A DNA stretch of 64,000 nt. It comes from Sulfotelmatobacter sp963788225 (GTDB taxonomy: Bacteria > Acidobacteriota > Terriglobia > Terriglobales > Acidobacteriaceae). This document shows, piece by piece, positions 1 to 10,300 of this stretch (its first letter is position 1; each line of letters opens with the position of its first letter). The stretch covers positions 1,302,001 to 1,366,000 of the forward strand of contig CAWBGI010000002.1 in the NCBI GenBank assembly GCA_963788225.1. Reading direction: 5' to 3'. The notes beneath the pieces were generated by a model. It did not search any database. It was not told the origin of the DNA and worked only from the letters and a program-made list of their open reading frames with translations. The position numbers were made by a program, and so were the translations under genes.

Positions 1-161
1 AACAGCGCGGGCGGAAGCAGGGAAGCGAGAACTCGGGAGATCAGGCCGAGCACGACGACGGTGCGTCCGGACTCCCACACAAAACGCAGAACAGCGGGAA
101 CGTTGCGGAGAGCTGAGACTCGCTCCCGCCATCCGCCGCGGAACTCCGGGTTTTGGCTCAT
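1..161 (-). CDS. ABC transporter permease/ATP-binding protein, N-terminal fragment (cut by window edge)
   Basis: This is a partial gene: an ATG on the minus strand at 161 opens a frame that runs off the left edge. The visible 53 residues begin MSQNPEFRGG, followed by a short amphipathic stretch (ALRNVPAVLRFVWESG) and the start of a hydrophobic helix (TVVVLGLISRVLASLLP). This matches the usual start of an ABC exporter half-transporter, in which the first transmembrane helix follows a short cytoplasmic tail. Neither the ATPase nor the rest of the membrane domain is visible, so the substrate cannot be guessed. The gene points away from the window. The family call is inference from a short N-terminus. 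Confidence 0.5.
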   Translation of the reverse strand, partial: MSQNPEFRGGWRERVSALRNVPAVLRFVWESGRTVVVLGLISRVLASLLPPAL

Positions 162-329
162 GCGTGAATCGACCTGAGTGAATCAACGCGATCCAGGCGT
201 GAGTCGAGTGGCGGATACTCCGAGGGGCACCGGATCGCTTCCAGGCAAACCATTTTAGATGATCGAGCAAATATTCGATGAAAAAAAGGCCCGGCCGGTT
301 GGCTTGTATGCGAGGCAGGCAATCCGCAG

Positions 330-1664
330 CTAGTACTTGTGAAACCCTGCCCGCTGCATTCCGCGCTGGGCTTCCGCGGTCTTCATGAAAGTGTCCCAGA
401 CGAATCCGGTGCGCAGATTTTCGGCCATCAACAGGATGATTCCGGTATCGATCCCAATCACGTCGGTGTCATACCAGTTCTTGAGGGGATTGAATGCGTT
501 TACGAAGCCGTACTTGCTCCACGCCGACGGATAGCGGCTTCGAATTGCTTTCAAAACCCGCAGGGTGGCTGCGGGCAGGAAGGGCAATGATCCGCCGGCC
601 GCGCTGGGAACGACGCTGCCATCGATGGGGCCCGTGGCTGGAGGGCCGCCCCAGGCCACATAGCCGTGCTCGGAGTCGGAAGCCGAAATTCCCCAGAGAT
701 CGTCGCTGTAATCCGGGAACTGCTTGCTCAGCTCGAGACAGAAACGTCGATGGACTTCTGTGGCCGTCACAGAATTCTGGAAGTAGTCCGCATATTTGTC
801 GCGCTTGCCGCGAAAATCAAACCACGCCTGCGAGAACTGATGCACAAAGATCGGAGCGAACGAGCCGATATAACGCATGCCGTCGTATTCAAATGTCAGG
901 CGCTTCCATGCGTTCCACATTTCCTGCTTCAGAGGATAGGCTGACGATCCCATACCCAGCAGATACATCATCATCAGCTCGCTGTAGTAATCCCATCGCG
1001 AGGGAAGAAATCCGATTTCCGGGGTCCACCCGTGGGTTAGCAAGGACGTGTCTTCCGAGAGCCAGGTCCAATCCACACGGTTGAAGATGAGATTCGCGAG
1101 TTGTGTGACGCCGGGGTGGTGGAAGTGCTCGCGGCAGGTGAGAACTCCGCAGAGGAGAATCGCCGTATCCACGGAAGATACTTCAGAGTCGAACATGCGT
1201 TCGCCCGTCTCGGGGTTAGCGAAGTGGTAGAAAAAACCGCGGTGATTGGGTAACTTCTTCCACAGAAAGCGAAGGGTGACGAAGACGCGCTCCAGCGCCT
1301 CGCCGGCGGGAATGAAGCCGCGCTTGTCTCCTATGCAGAGAGCGGTGAGGCCAAAGCCGGTTGCGGCAATGCTGGCTGCGGCCGGCTGACTGGGGTTATG
1401 AACATTGCAGCGATCCTTGACCATCCCCGTCTTCGGGCTGCCCTGTTCCCAGAAGAAAAGGAAATTTGCGGTCTGCACATCGTTCAGGAACTGGTCGTCT
1501 TCGGCTGATAGGATCATCGCCGCGTTAGCGCTTCGCATGGCAGCGGTTTGCGCCTCTGCGAACGAGGTTGAGAGGAACTCTGCAAACGGCAGACAAAGGC
1601 CGGTTCCCAGAACCTGACGCAGGATCTGCCGGCGCGAAAGCAGATTGGATTCGGAATCAGTCAT
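330..1664 (-). CDS. Exported glucoamylase-family (PF10091, GH144-like) glycoside hydrolase
   Basis: The mature part, from DDQFLNDVQTANFLFFWEQ to the end, resembles the putative glucoamylase family, an (alpha/alpha)6 fold related to GH144 beta-1,2-glucanases. Family-like features are the FFYHF and SVDTAILLCGVL segments, DYYSELMMMYLLGMG, and an acidic DLWGISASDSEHGY stretch that probably lines the active site. The N-terminus has a twin-arginine-like signal (LLSRRQILRQVLG) followed by a hydrophobic run and an A-E-A cleavage region, so export, possibly by Tat, is likely. I chose the ATG at 1664; a GTG at 1700 would add 12 residues and delay the twin arginines. Neither start has a clear Shine-Dalgarno. 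The exact substrate, probably a beta-glucan or oligosaccharide, is not determined by the sequence. Confidence 0.75.
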   Translation of the reverse strand: MTDSESNLLSRRQILRQVLGTGLCLPFAEFLSTSFAEAQTAAMRSANAAMILSAEDDQFLNDVQTANFLFFWEQGSPKTGMVKDRCNVHNPSQPAAASIAATGFGLTALCIGDKRGFIPAGEALERVFVTLRFLWKKLPNHRGFFYHFANPETGERMFDSEVSSVDTAILLCGVLTCREHFHHPGVTQLANLIFNRVDWTWLSEDTSLLTHGWTPEIGFLPSRWDYYSELMMMYLLGMGSSAYPLKQEMWNAWKRLTFEYDGMRYIGSFAPIFVHQFSQAWFDFRGKRDKYADYFQNSVTATEVHRRFCLELSKQFPDYSDDLWGISASDSEHGYVAWGGPPATGPIDGSVVPSAAGGSLPFLPAATLRVLKAIRSRYPSAWSKYGFVNAFNPLKNWYDTDVIGIDTGIILLMAENLRTGFVWDTFMKTAEAQRGMQRAGFHKY

Positions 1665-1791
1665 GCGCGTGGGCTGACTTGAACAATCGTGATCCACCAC
1701 AACTTGAAAATGACAGCAAACGACTCGCTGCTATCTACGATGAGGGAAGACGAATTGCCTGATTTGCCAATCTACAACAACAATTAAGGAT

Positions 1792-1808
1792 GCTGATAGA
1801 GTATCAGC
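1792..1808. promoter_or_regulatory. 7-bp perfect inverted repeat in a divergent promoter region
   Basis: GCTGATA-GAG-TATCAGC is a perfect dyad placed between the divergent glucoamylase-like gene and the exported-protein gene at 1858. Its size and position suit an operator for a dimeric repressor, but no regulator gene is adjacent and no clear -35/-10 pair was found around it. Confidence 0.25.
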
Positions 1809-1857
1809 CGTTGCCGCCGCCGGCTGAAACGTTCGAGGCTACGGTGGCATCTTATAG

Positions 1858-2853
1858 ATGCTGCTAATGATGCGCATGACTCGCGCTCACATAATCGAAG
1901 CTGGCATCTCTTTGTTTATCGCTCTCTTGCTGATTGCTGGCGCGGTGGCAATCCTCGGCTGGCAGAGGCCGGTTACGCTGCGGGGAGCCGTACTGGTGCA
2001 GGATGCCGATCCTCGAAAACAGCTGCCCATCGCGGGCGTGGCCATTTCCGCGGGCGGTCTGGCTCCGACCGGCGCCACCACGGATGCATCCGGACTCTTC
2101 GTGCTGAAGCTGCGCAAGCCAATCCGCAGGGGGCACCCGATTGTTCTGGAGTTTCGCCAGCCGCAATACCGTCCCCTTGATCTCGATGAGTACGTTACTA
2201 ACCAGTTGTACGTGGTGCATCTGGTTCCGCTGTCGAACACTCCCGCTCCGCAGAATCAACCGGAAGCTATAGTGACCAACATCCGCGTTCGATATACGGT
2301 GAAGGCTGAAACGGAATTGAATGTTGGGAGCGCGGTAAAGAGTTTTGAAATCGAGAACCAGGGCAATGTGCCCTGCAAGGGACAGCATCCTTGCTCGCCG
2401 GACGGCAAATGGAAGGCGGCCCTAGGTTCGGTTACTTTGGATGCGGGGGTGGGCAATCAATTTCGCAATGCCCGCGCTTCATGCATTGCCGGCCCATGTC
2501 CCTTCACGAGAATTGAGGCGGACCATTTTTCGCAGGGCGGACGAGTCATCACCGTCTCGGCGCGTGATTGGTCTGACACTGCAACTTTTGTGCTGGAGGC
2601 TGAGGTGTATCGTCCGATGGTGAGTCAGAGCGAACACTGGTCGTATCCCGTCATTTTGGGCGAAGGACTCTCTTTTACGCTGCCCTCGACGGCGGAGAGT
2701 GTGAGCATTGAGGCGGACCTTGACGGGCAGACGATCATCTTTCCTTTGGGACCATCGCTGTTTCTGAGTTGGGCGAGTTGCGATAGCGCCGTTAATCCGG
2801 ACCGAGGGCGCGTCTATCGTTGCACGGCGAAACCGGGTTATCGCTTTCCGTAA
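1858..2853 (+). CDS. Membrane-anchored protein with carboxypeptidase-regulatory-like domain
   Basis: A single N-terminal hydrophobic segment (residues about 12-33) anchors or exports the protein. It is followed by a carboxypeptidase-regulatory-like beta-sandwich at about residues 40-125 (VTLRGAVLVQDAD, GATTDASGLFVLKL, LEFRQPQYRPL). The remaining 200 residues are beta-rich with paired cysteines (CKGQHPCSP, CIAGPCPF, CDSA...RCTA), which would suit disulfides in the periplasm. No catalytic motif is visible. The next gene in the same direction follows after about 90 bases and is also exported, so the two may form an operon. Role unknown; such domains usually assist binding of carbohydrates or proteins at the cell surface. 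Confidence 0.6.
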   Translation: MLLMMRMTRAHIIEAGISLFIALLLIAGAVAILGWQRPVTLRGAVLVQDADPRKQLPIAGVAISAGGLAPTGATTDASGLFVLKLRKPIRRGHPIVLEFRQPQYRPLDLDEYVTNQLYVVHLVPLSNTPAPQNQPEAIVTNIRVRYTVKAETELNVGSAVKSFEIENQGNVPCKGQHPCSPDGKWKAALGSVTLDAGVGNQFRNARASCIAGPCPFTRIEADHFSQGGRVITVSARDWSDTATFVLEAEVYRPMVSQSEHWSYPVILGEGLSFTLPSTAESVSIEADLDGQTIIFPLGPSLFLSWASCDSAVNPDRGRVYRCTAKPGYRFP

Positions 2854-2943
2854 CGAACCTGCTTGTTATACGGGAATACACACGTTAGAAATGGGGAGTT
2901 GACCGGATGGACGGTGCGAGTCCTGCCCCACAATATTGGAGGG

Positions 2944-3639
2944 ATGTGTCCCCGGAAAAAGCCGCTGGCGCTCGTGATCCTGGTCCCTACCGCTGCCCTT
3001 TCCATGTTGTTTCCGATCAGTCAAGGTGATAGAAACTTGCCGCAGCTTGCTCATACTCTCTCCGACGCTTACACGAACGCGCTCATGCATGAAACACCGA
3101 ATGCAGAACTGGAGGCGAAGGACCTGCTTCTGGAGAGTGCAGCGATACGGTTTTCTTCCCGCATGCTTTACGAAATCACACAAGGGTCTTGCCAGACGGC
3201 TGAGGATGCGGCGGTAAAGGGCTCATCGGTGGACGGCACCTGTGTTCTGGACGACGAATCGGTCGGGCTTGCGGATTTGACCGACACGCTTTCCTCGGCT
3301 GCACATCGGCTTGAAGATCTTGGGTTCGAGGATCTGGGCAGGGCGGCCTGTGTCGCGGACGGCGGCAACGGGAAGCCGACTCCCGCCGGGGCCCGGATCG
3401 GAGCGATGGAGCATCTTTATCGGATGGTCTTCGCGCTCTCCAAAGTTTACCTTGATCGATCGCAGAGCGGCGTGTACGTGGAAGCGGCACGCGAGCAACT
3501 GGGCTTTGCTCGTAGGGACATGGAAACGGAACGCAGCCTTTGCGCATGCGATGACAGCGGGTACAGCGCGCGGTTGCTGGAATTGTCGGAGATCGAGGAC
3601 CGGCTCAGCGACATTCGAGACGAGGCCGCGCGCCCCTAG
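2944..3639 (+). CDS. Exported protein of unknown function, helix-rich and Cys-containing
   Basis: I place the start at the ATG at 2944 because it gives a compact signal peptide (MCPRKKPLALVILVPTAAL). The longer frame from 2863 would put 27 non-hydrophobic residues before it. The mature protein of about 205 residues is mostly amphipathic helix with acidic segments and several cysteines (GSCQTAED, GTCVLDD, RAACVADG, SLCACDD). I do not recognise a family. It follows the carboxypeptidase-regulatory-domain protein on the same strand and ends 8 bases before the convergent cytochrome gene, so the two transcripts meet tail to tail here. Confidence 0.5.
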   Translation: MCPRKKPLALVILVPTAALSMLFPISQGDRNLPQLAHTLSDAYTNALMHETPNAELEAKDLLLESAAIRFSSRMLYEITQGSCQTAEDAAVKGSSVDGTCVLDDESVGLADLTDTLSSAAHRLEDLGFEDLGRAACVADGGNGKPTPAGARIGAMEHLYRMVFALSKVYLDRSQSGVYVEAAREQLGFARRDMETERSLCACDDSGYSARLLELSEIEDRLSDIRDEAARP

Positions 3640-3646
3640 TGCGATC

Positions 3647-6436
3647 CTATCGTTTTGTCGAAGCGATCAAGAGCTTCCATTTCGCAAAATCAGTACCCGC
3701 CAGCGTTCCGAGCGATTCGACCAGGTATTGCAAGCGCGCCGTTGCCGGGGTTTGTGTTTTACTGCGATCCGCAAGGAAGTAAGGCGGCATGGTCTGCGAC
3801 CACAGCGACACCGTGACATTGATGTTGCCTGCATTCGCACCCTCCGGCAGAGGCACTTCGTAGCGCACCATGGACTGGCCCTTGCCTGCCAGATACACAG
3901 GATCCTTCGACGCATCGCCCACCGGCCACGTAGCTACTAGAAACTGCTCCGGGATCTTCAAATCCCCGGGACCCTGCTGAGACCATCCCGCCGGCAGCAG
4001 GCGATTGTCCTTGATGTCGTAATCGCGGCTGGTGAAGCTGGTGGTAAGTTGGTGATCGGCATTCTCCACTAGTTCTTCGTAGATCTGCACTTGATCGGAG
4101 CTTGTGATCGGGTCCGATTGGCTGAAATGCGGCTGATATTTGCCATCCGTGAAGGACTCGGTAGGCAGAACCTTTCCATCAAAATCGGTGATCTGTCCTT
4201 TATCGTTCGTGGTTCCCGAGGTCCAGAACGGCTTGCCGCCCATCGTCGCCTGAAATTCGAGGAACGCCCGGCGGAATCCGACTCCGCTGGGAAAGCGATG
4301 CCCGGCCCGGTTCGTTACCGTCACTTCAGCGATCAGCTTGCCGCCGCTGATTTCCCATTTGCTGATCTCGACCAAGGCCGTGTTAGTTCGCGCCTGTTGC
4401 ACCACATTGTCTGAGGCGTTTGGCAGACCGGTGGTAAAGCCGGTCATGTAGTCTTTGGTCCGCACCCCAAGAATCTTGTTGTTGCCATCTTCATCGATCG
4501 GCTGCTGAAACATTTGCAGCAGAAATCCATTCGTCCCGAGCAGTTCGTGACGCCGGTATCCCTCGCTCCGGAAGCGCACATTCAGTTGATCGGGCGTAGC
4601 CAGATGTTCTGCCGGCGGCAGCGTCAGGTCCTGTACGGTCGCCATCCTGGTCTGGATCACCGATACAGACTTCCCGTGGCGCGTGCTGTTGTAGCCCGTA
4701 GGCATGTGACAGTCCTGGCAGGTTTTTGGGGTTGAACCCACCGATCCGTATTCGTCGCGATACTGGCTGTTGAGCCACTCCGGGTAGGTCGCCTGTTCCA
4801 CCGACTTCTTATTGGGGTCCGGGTTGTCGAGAACCGGCAAGACGATCGTATGGCAACTCCCGCACATCTGCGCCGATTGAATGTATGGATTGAACTTTGG
4901 CTTGACGCCCAATGCGGTGCTCATGGGATACGTCGTAATGACGTCGTCCTTGAAGGGCCCGTTGAGTTCATCGGGCGTAGTGAGGTCGAAGTTGCCGTTG
5001 ATCTTGTTGGCCAGGAAGTAGGACACGCTGGGATCTTTCGGCGCGGCCATGCGATGGCAAACCATGCAACTGACGCCATCGCGTGCCAGGCCGCCGTATT
5101 TGAACCCCACCGAGGACGGATCAGTGTCATAGACAAAATCCAGTTTGAAGTCTTCCTTGGGGTGTTCCGCGGCAAATGACCTCTTGCCCATCGCGCCGTG
5201 GCAGGTCATGCAGGTGTTTACAAGCTCCTGTTGTTGGGCTGGTTTTTCGCTCAGATGGGCGAGTTCGCTATCCAGCTGCGAGTAAAAGACGGGATCGCGT
5301 CCTGCCAATCCCATGGGCGACCAGCGCCATTCCCCATAAGGGGAAACGTTGACCTCAGGCAAAAGGACCATACTCAATCCGAAGTCGGGATTGGAGTGTC
5401 CGCTGTGGCATCCCAGGCACTGGGCGGAGGTGACAAACTCGGGAGCCTTTGTCACATGGGCGGCAGCGTGAGACTTGACCGGGAGCGCGACCACGTCGTC
5501 AAGTGGCTCGGGAGGCATGTTCTGAATGGTTGGAGGTGGCAGCCGATTGGAAGGAATCTCAGGGCGCACGGTCTTGCTTTCGAGCGTAGCGTTTTGCGCG
5601 TGCATGGGGAATACGCCGGTGACCGGGTCGACCGCGCTGGGTCCATGGCCGCAAGGCCCGGGGAGGGATGCGGGAACGGACATCCAACTATCATCGACTC
5701 GGGATTGCAGGGGCCATCCTGGCGCGCCCTTGATATTATCGAGTGCCGCAAAGGTAAGTTCCTTCTCGGCCGAAGCGTGGCAGCGGAGGCAGTACAGCCC
5801 GTACCCGGCGTTCGGATATTGAAAGGGGTCGGCAAAATTCATGGGCACCCTGTCGCTATTCCACACTTCCCCCCAGAACCAGCCGTCGCGCGATGCGGCC
5901 GAATTCTTGATCATGATCGTCCAGTCATTGGAGCAGCCCAGCTTATCCGGCGGTATATCGCGGTAGCGTGCCGCCGGCGGGGGGGTGAATTGCTCCTTAA
6001 TGATTACTGCGCCGTCGGCAATAGCGCCGTTGCGGCCATGGAGAAGCCATTTGGAAACTTCTGGCGAGTAAAAAACGCGTACCGGCTGATGCACGATGGC
6101 GTTCACGCCGTTCAAAAGAGGTCCGGTGTCGCGCACCCATTTGTCTTCGCACCAGCCGAGCTTGCGGTAGGCAAGAGTGTTGAGGTATTGGAGTACCTGC
6201 TTCTCGAACTCCACTGGCTCGCCGGGCGGCAGAGTCGGCGGAAGGCGCAGTGGTGGAGGAACTGGCTGGGCGTTCGGACAAGGGTTCGAAATGCTTTGGG
6301 CATGGGCGGCGGCAGCAGGCCTGGTTTCTGACCGAAGCTCAGCTCTGTGGATCACAGGGGCGAGGGTCAACGCTCCAAGAATCAGGGCGCCAAGAATGGA
6401 CGCACGCATCGGCGGACTACCGAAGAGTTTAGCCAT
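3647..6436 (-). CDS. Periplasmic P460-like multihaem cytochrome c (six CxxCH), last gene of conflict-type operon
   Basis: A signal-anchor (residues about 10-27, ILGALILGALTLAPV) exports the protein. Residues about 95-225 resemble the cytochrome P460 fold (GAVIIKEQF, DWTIMIKNSAASRDGWFWGE), ending with the first haem motif CLRCH at about 216. Five more CxxCH motifs follow at about 340 (CLGCH), 409 (CMTCH), 457 (CMVCH), 525 (CGSCH) and 573 (CQDCH). The last 330 residues carry no haem site and contain the GHRFPSG signature seen in other multihaem cytochromes. The likely role is periplasmic electron transfer or a redox reaction; substrate unknown. The start at 6436 overlaps the SLATT gene stop by 8 bases, suggesting translational coupling. 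An in-frame start at 6553 is possible but would lie deep in that gene and hide the signal. Confidence 0.8.
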   Translation of the reverse strand: MAKLFGSPPMRASILGALILGALTLAPVIHRAELRSETRPAAAAHAQSISNPCPNAQPVPPPLRLPPTLPPGEPVEFEKQVLQYLNTLAYRKLGWCEDKWVRDTGPLLNGVNAIVHQPVRVFYSPEVSKWLLHGRNGAIADGAVIIKEQFTPPPAARYRDIPPDKLGCSNDWTIMIKNSAASRDGWFWGEVWNSDRVPMNFADPFQYPNAGYGLYCLRCHASAEKELTFAALDNIKGAPGWPLQSRVDDSWMSVPASLPGPCGHGPSAVDPVTGVFPMHAQNATLESKTVRPEIPSNRLPPPTIQNMPPEPLDDVVALPVKSHAAAHVTKAPEFVTSAQCLGCHSGHSNPDFGLSMVLLPEVNVSPYGEWRWSPMGLAGRDPVFYSQLDSELAHLSEKPAQQQELVNTCMTCHGAMGKRSFAAEHPKEDFKLDFVYDTDPSSVGFKYGGLARDGVSCMVCHRMAAPKDPSVSYFLANKINGNFDLTTPDELNGPFKDDVITTYPMSTALGVKPKFNPYIQSAQMCGSCHTIVLPVLDNPDPNKKSVEQATYPEWLNSQYRDEYGSVGSTPKTCQDCHMPTGYNSTRHGKSVSVIQTRMATVQDLTLPPAEHLATPDQLNVRFRSEGYRRHELLGTNGFLLQMFQQPIDEDGNNKILGVRTKDYMTGFTTGLPNASDNVVQQARTNTALVEISKWEISGGKLIAEVTVTNRAGHRFPSGVGFRRAFLEFQATMGGKPFWTSGTTNDKGQITDFDGKVLPTESFTDGKYQPHFSQSDPITSSDQVQIYEELVENADHQLTTSFTSRDYDIKDNRLLPAGWSQQGPGDLKIPEQFLVATWPVGDASKDPVYLAGKGQSMVRYEVPLPEGANAGNINVTVSLWSQTMPPYFLADRSKTQTPATARLQYLVESLGTLAGTDFAKWKLLIASTKR

Positions 6437-7340
6437 GGCCCAGATCCATGGTCGCCACGCTCTTTCGTATAAGCCAGGTGGATCGTTCGTGGGACAGGCT
6501 CTGTTCCACGTCCCCAACGAAGGATTCGAACGATGCCGAATCCGCAATCTCAAGCGCGGCCACTCCCTGGAATTCAGCGAGCACTTGGGCGGCGCTGAGG
6601 TAGGAGCGGGCTACCTCATCGCTCCGCTTGGCCTGATTCCACGCTGTAACACTGGACGCCAAAGTAATGAGCAGGGGGACAGGTCTTAGAAAAGTCAGAT
6701 GCGCGGAAGGCTGAACCACCGCGAAGAAAAACGCAATGATCTGCAGGATGATGATCAGCCAGAGCCACTTCTCCGAGCCCAGACTGCTGGCGCGGGCATT
6801 GCGCGCATACCATTCTCTTTCCGGCTCAACCCTTTCCTCAAGATACTTCACTTTGCGATCTTGCCAGGACGCAGCTCTGGCATCGTCCATGGCATGCGAA
6901 AAGATGGTGGGCGACGGGCCAAATTCGGCCAGAGTAGCGCCACCACCGGAGTAGATTTTTCGAATTTCTTTCAGTTCGACGAGGAATTTTTTTTTCGCCG
7001 CGGAGGTTTCGAGATCCGGCCCAAAGGGTACCGCCTGCATCATGTAGCGCCAGGTTAGAGTCTTAACTGTTTCTGCGATGGCGCGGCACTCGTACCAAAT
7101 CCGGTCGTAATGCTGAGCCTTGTTGATCCAGGACAGAAGCAGGCTCACCCCCAGAAGGAAAGCGGAAACGCTGGAGAAAAACTTTTCCCGGTCGCCGCCG
7201 CCTGAACTCAACATGGCCGAGAGCGTAATCACCGTGAACACGAGCAGTTGCGCTCCCAGCAGCCGGTAGTATCTGTTCTTGGCGCGACGTGAAGCGCTAT
7301 CGCTGGCGGCGTACAGAGAGGGGTAATCACTGGTTTCCAT
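6429..7340 (-). CDS. SLATT / DUF4231-type membrane effector with duplicated 2TM units
   Basis: The protein has two hydrophobic hairpins, at about residues 27-72 (LLGAQLLVFTVITLSAML; AFLLGVSLLLSWI) and about 195-240 (LWLIIILQIIAFFFAVV; VPLLITLASSVTAW). Each is followed by an amphipathic helix, as in SLATT domains (HYDRIWYECRAIAETVKTLTWRYMM and DEVARSYLSAAQVLAEFQ). In known conflict systems SLATT proteins are predicted pore-forming effectors that damage the inner membrane after a nucleotide or NTPase signal. The ATG at 7340 overlaps the end of the STAND NTPase gene by 14 bases and its stop overlaps the cytochrome start by 8 bases, so it is firmly embedded in the operon. Family assignment is by motif and topology; effector activity is inferred. 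Confidence 0.8.
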   Translation of the reverse strand: METSDYPSLYAASDSASRRAKNRYYRLLGAQLLVFTVITLSAMLSSGGGDREKFFSSVSAFLLGVSLLLSWINKAQHYDRIWYECRAIAETVKTLTWRYMMQAVPFGPDLETSAAKKKFLVELKEIRKIYSGGGATLAEFGPSPTIFSHAMDDARAASWQDRKVKYLEERVEPEREWYARNARASSLGSEKWLWLIIILQIIAFFFAVVQPSAHLTFLRPVPLLITLASSVTAWNQAKRSDEVARSYLSAAQVLAEFQGVAALEIADSASFESFVGDVEQSLSHERSTWLIRKSVATMDLGHG

Positions 7341-10300
7341 GCTGGCCTTGTTCCCTCGCGTCGGGTGTTGCCGTGGACGGATAAAGTTTGTCCTGGATGG
7401 TTAGCCACAGGTAGCCAGACGGCACCTTGAATTCCATCTTCGAACTGTTGCGCTCAAGGACGATAGGCCGGTCGCCTCCGGTAGTGTTCATTTTGTCGGA
7501 GAGCACCATCCAACTGAAGGTTGGCACCTTGTTATAGCTGGCAATGATGTCTCCCGCCCGCATATCCAGCGGGTTCCTCTTGTCAACTTCGGTAATGGTC
7601 GGCCGAACCGTTCCCAATGCTTTGCCGCTTGCGTCATAGCCGGTCGAGCCGGTGGGTTGGCCCTGGGCATCGTAAGTCCACTTTATCGTGGCACAACCAA
7701 GTCCGGGGTTCATGGTGGGCTGACCCTTGGCGTTGACGTAGATTTGACGAATCGGGTCTCCGGCGACGTTGTATTCGACCCGAAATATGGGATAGGGATT
7801 TCCGTTGTTGTATCCGGACCAGACCTTGGCCAGCAATTCTCCTCGATTCCCGTATTCGTATTCGATCCGAAGGAAGGGAGACTTCTCTCCCTTGTCGTTG
7901 TATTGGTGCACAATCACCGAAATCGTGTTCCCATATTGATCGTAACCCGAATCAATTTGTCGAAGAGGCTTGTGATTATCATCGAACCACGTCGCTTCCG
8001 TGGGATTGCCCTGGCTGTCATTTTTGATTTCAGCTGAGGTAAGGCCAAATATGTCGTTGAATTTGGGAGACAGCTTATCGCCCAGCAACACCAACTTGGT
8101 GGCCGGGCCTTTGCCAGAATACTCCACGCGATATCCGTAGTTGCCATCGATATCGGCGGCGGGATGCGGATTATTTTCCTCGTCGTTGTACAGAAACTCG
8201 ACTTTTGTGTCATACCCGGCCGAGTTGCGAGTAAACCTTACATAGGTTGCATAGGATCCCGGCATCGGCGCGGTGGGAAGGCCCTGGGCCGTTGCGAAAT
8301 GGGCATACACCTGGTTGGGATCGTCGTGGGTGGCGTACTTGAACCGGTACAAAACCTTTCCCCAACTGTTTTCCCAAGCTTCCTCGGTGATCTCCCCCTG
8401 CTCGTTGTAGAAAAATTTCCATACGGTTACTTTTTGCTCTTTTGTTAACGGCTCGCGGAAGCCGGTGATCCATTGAAAAACGCCGGGCTCGGTTGACAAT
8501 TTGTCATACCCGTCAACCTGTTCCGCTTTTTCGAGGCGTCCATAGCGGCCCTTTTTATAGAGCTTGAATGTGAAGTGACGATGACTGGCCACGGATGGGC
8601 TGACCTGCCCGATGCCGATGGGAATGGTGTGAATCCTGACAAAGCTGGAGTAGTACTCGGTGTGGGTTGCGACAAAACCATCCCAGTAACCCACCACCGC
8701 GGCCAGAATCAGGAATAGCGCTGTTCCGACAGCGATGCGAGTGCCTTGGGTTCGGCGCCGCTTGCGCCCCGACTCCTCAACGGACTTCTGAATGAACCGG
8801 GCCTCATTGGCGCCGAGTTGATTGCTTCTGTCGCCCAGCATCTGCTGCGCCTCAGCCAGGAAGTCGCCGGCCGGAAGCAGGTACTCAGGCTTCTCTTTTT
8901 GCTCGGACCAGAAGGCTGCCGCCGCAACAATGCGCGCCCGCATGCGCAATCGATCTTTGTTCAGGGCCAACCAATTCGTCAGCCGGGGCCAATGCAGCAG
9001 GAGCGCCTCGTGGGCAAGATTTACCACGGGGGTATCGTCGTCGGCGCGATCGGCAACGAACAGACGAGCCGCTACAAACGCTTCCACCAGTTGTTGGCTT
9101 TCAGGACTGGAACAGGTCTCCGCCAGCGGCGCCCGCCTGCGGGCGGCTGTTCCGCTTTCCTCCTGTCCGAAAACGATCAGAGAACTCATCACCTGGGAAA
9201 AAGTTGCCTTCGCGGCAGGGGGGAGCGCGGTGAAGACGTCCTCGGCGCGTTTCGCCAATGCGCCTTCCAAGCCGCCAAGCGCCTGATAGGCATGGTAAGT
9301 TAGAACGCCACCTTCGGCGCGGCTGTTATACAACTCCTCCAACGTGAACTCGAGCAAGGGCAGAGCTTGAGGATCACGAACCGCATGGTCTCGGAGGACG
9401 TCGTCGAGCCGCTGGTCGGCGAACTTGACGTCTTCATCAAAACGCAGGCCGGCGACGCGAGTGGGGTAGCGGATCATCTGGCTGATTTCCCCCGGACTCG
9501 GAGGGCGCAGGTCGTATTGACCGTTGGCCTTCAGCGTCAGCAGTTCTGGAACTTCCCCGCATCGCGGATAGAAATCGCTGCGCATGGTCGCGAAGACCCA
9601 GACCACACCGCTCCGGGCCAGAGCGCTCAACACGGAAACAAAAGCGGTGCGGTCCGCGGGCGTTACCCACTGCGTGGTGAAAATCTCCTCCAACTGATCG
9701 ATGGCCAGCGCGAAACGAGGAACCGGGGGGTGCGCCAAGTTTTCGGCGTTGTAGACTTCGTGCGAAAGAATCTGCAGGCGCGCGCGAATCAGCGGGGGAA
9801 GAGATTCCGGAACGCGCATGATGCGCGCCAGTTCCTCGACCGACGTCCCCTCGGCCAATAATTCTGGCAATGCATCCTCTTTGGTCAACGCGGTCGCCAG
9901 CCCGTCGAGCAGGCTTCGCGACGAATCGCTGGGGCGGAAGATCGCCCGCCGCCACAAGCCGACTCCCTCGATGACACCTGGAGTGGTGAGCGTGGGGAGC
10001 AAGCCTGCACGCATCAGGGAAGACTTCCCGACTCCACTCATGCCCGTAATCAAAGCGAAGGCGCAGCCCTGATTGGATTGCTTGCGCAGAACGTCCAGAA
10101 TCTCGCTGATGGCCTCGGTGCGGCCGCAAAATACCGCCGAGTGCTCGAAATCGAAGTGCTGCAAGCCGCGAAAGGGAGAACCTTTGGTCCAGATCGCCCG
10201 TGGCGCTTCAACGACTCCCTGAGCGCGAAGTTGCGGAAGGCGAGCCTCGATCAGCTTGCGCAGGTGCTTTTCCAGGCGGTCTTCGAATTGCGCCGGCGCC

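Noticed and set aside
5198..6331. Long plus-strand open frame (377 codons) opposite the cytochrome gene
   Set aside because: It is antisense to CxxCH-bearing coding sequence, has no family pattern and is typical of G+C-rich shadow frames.
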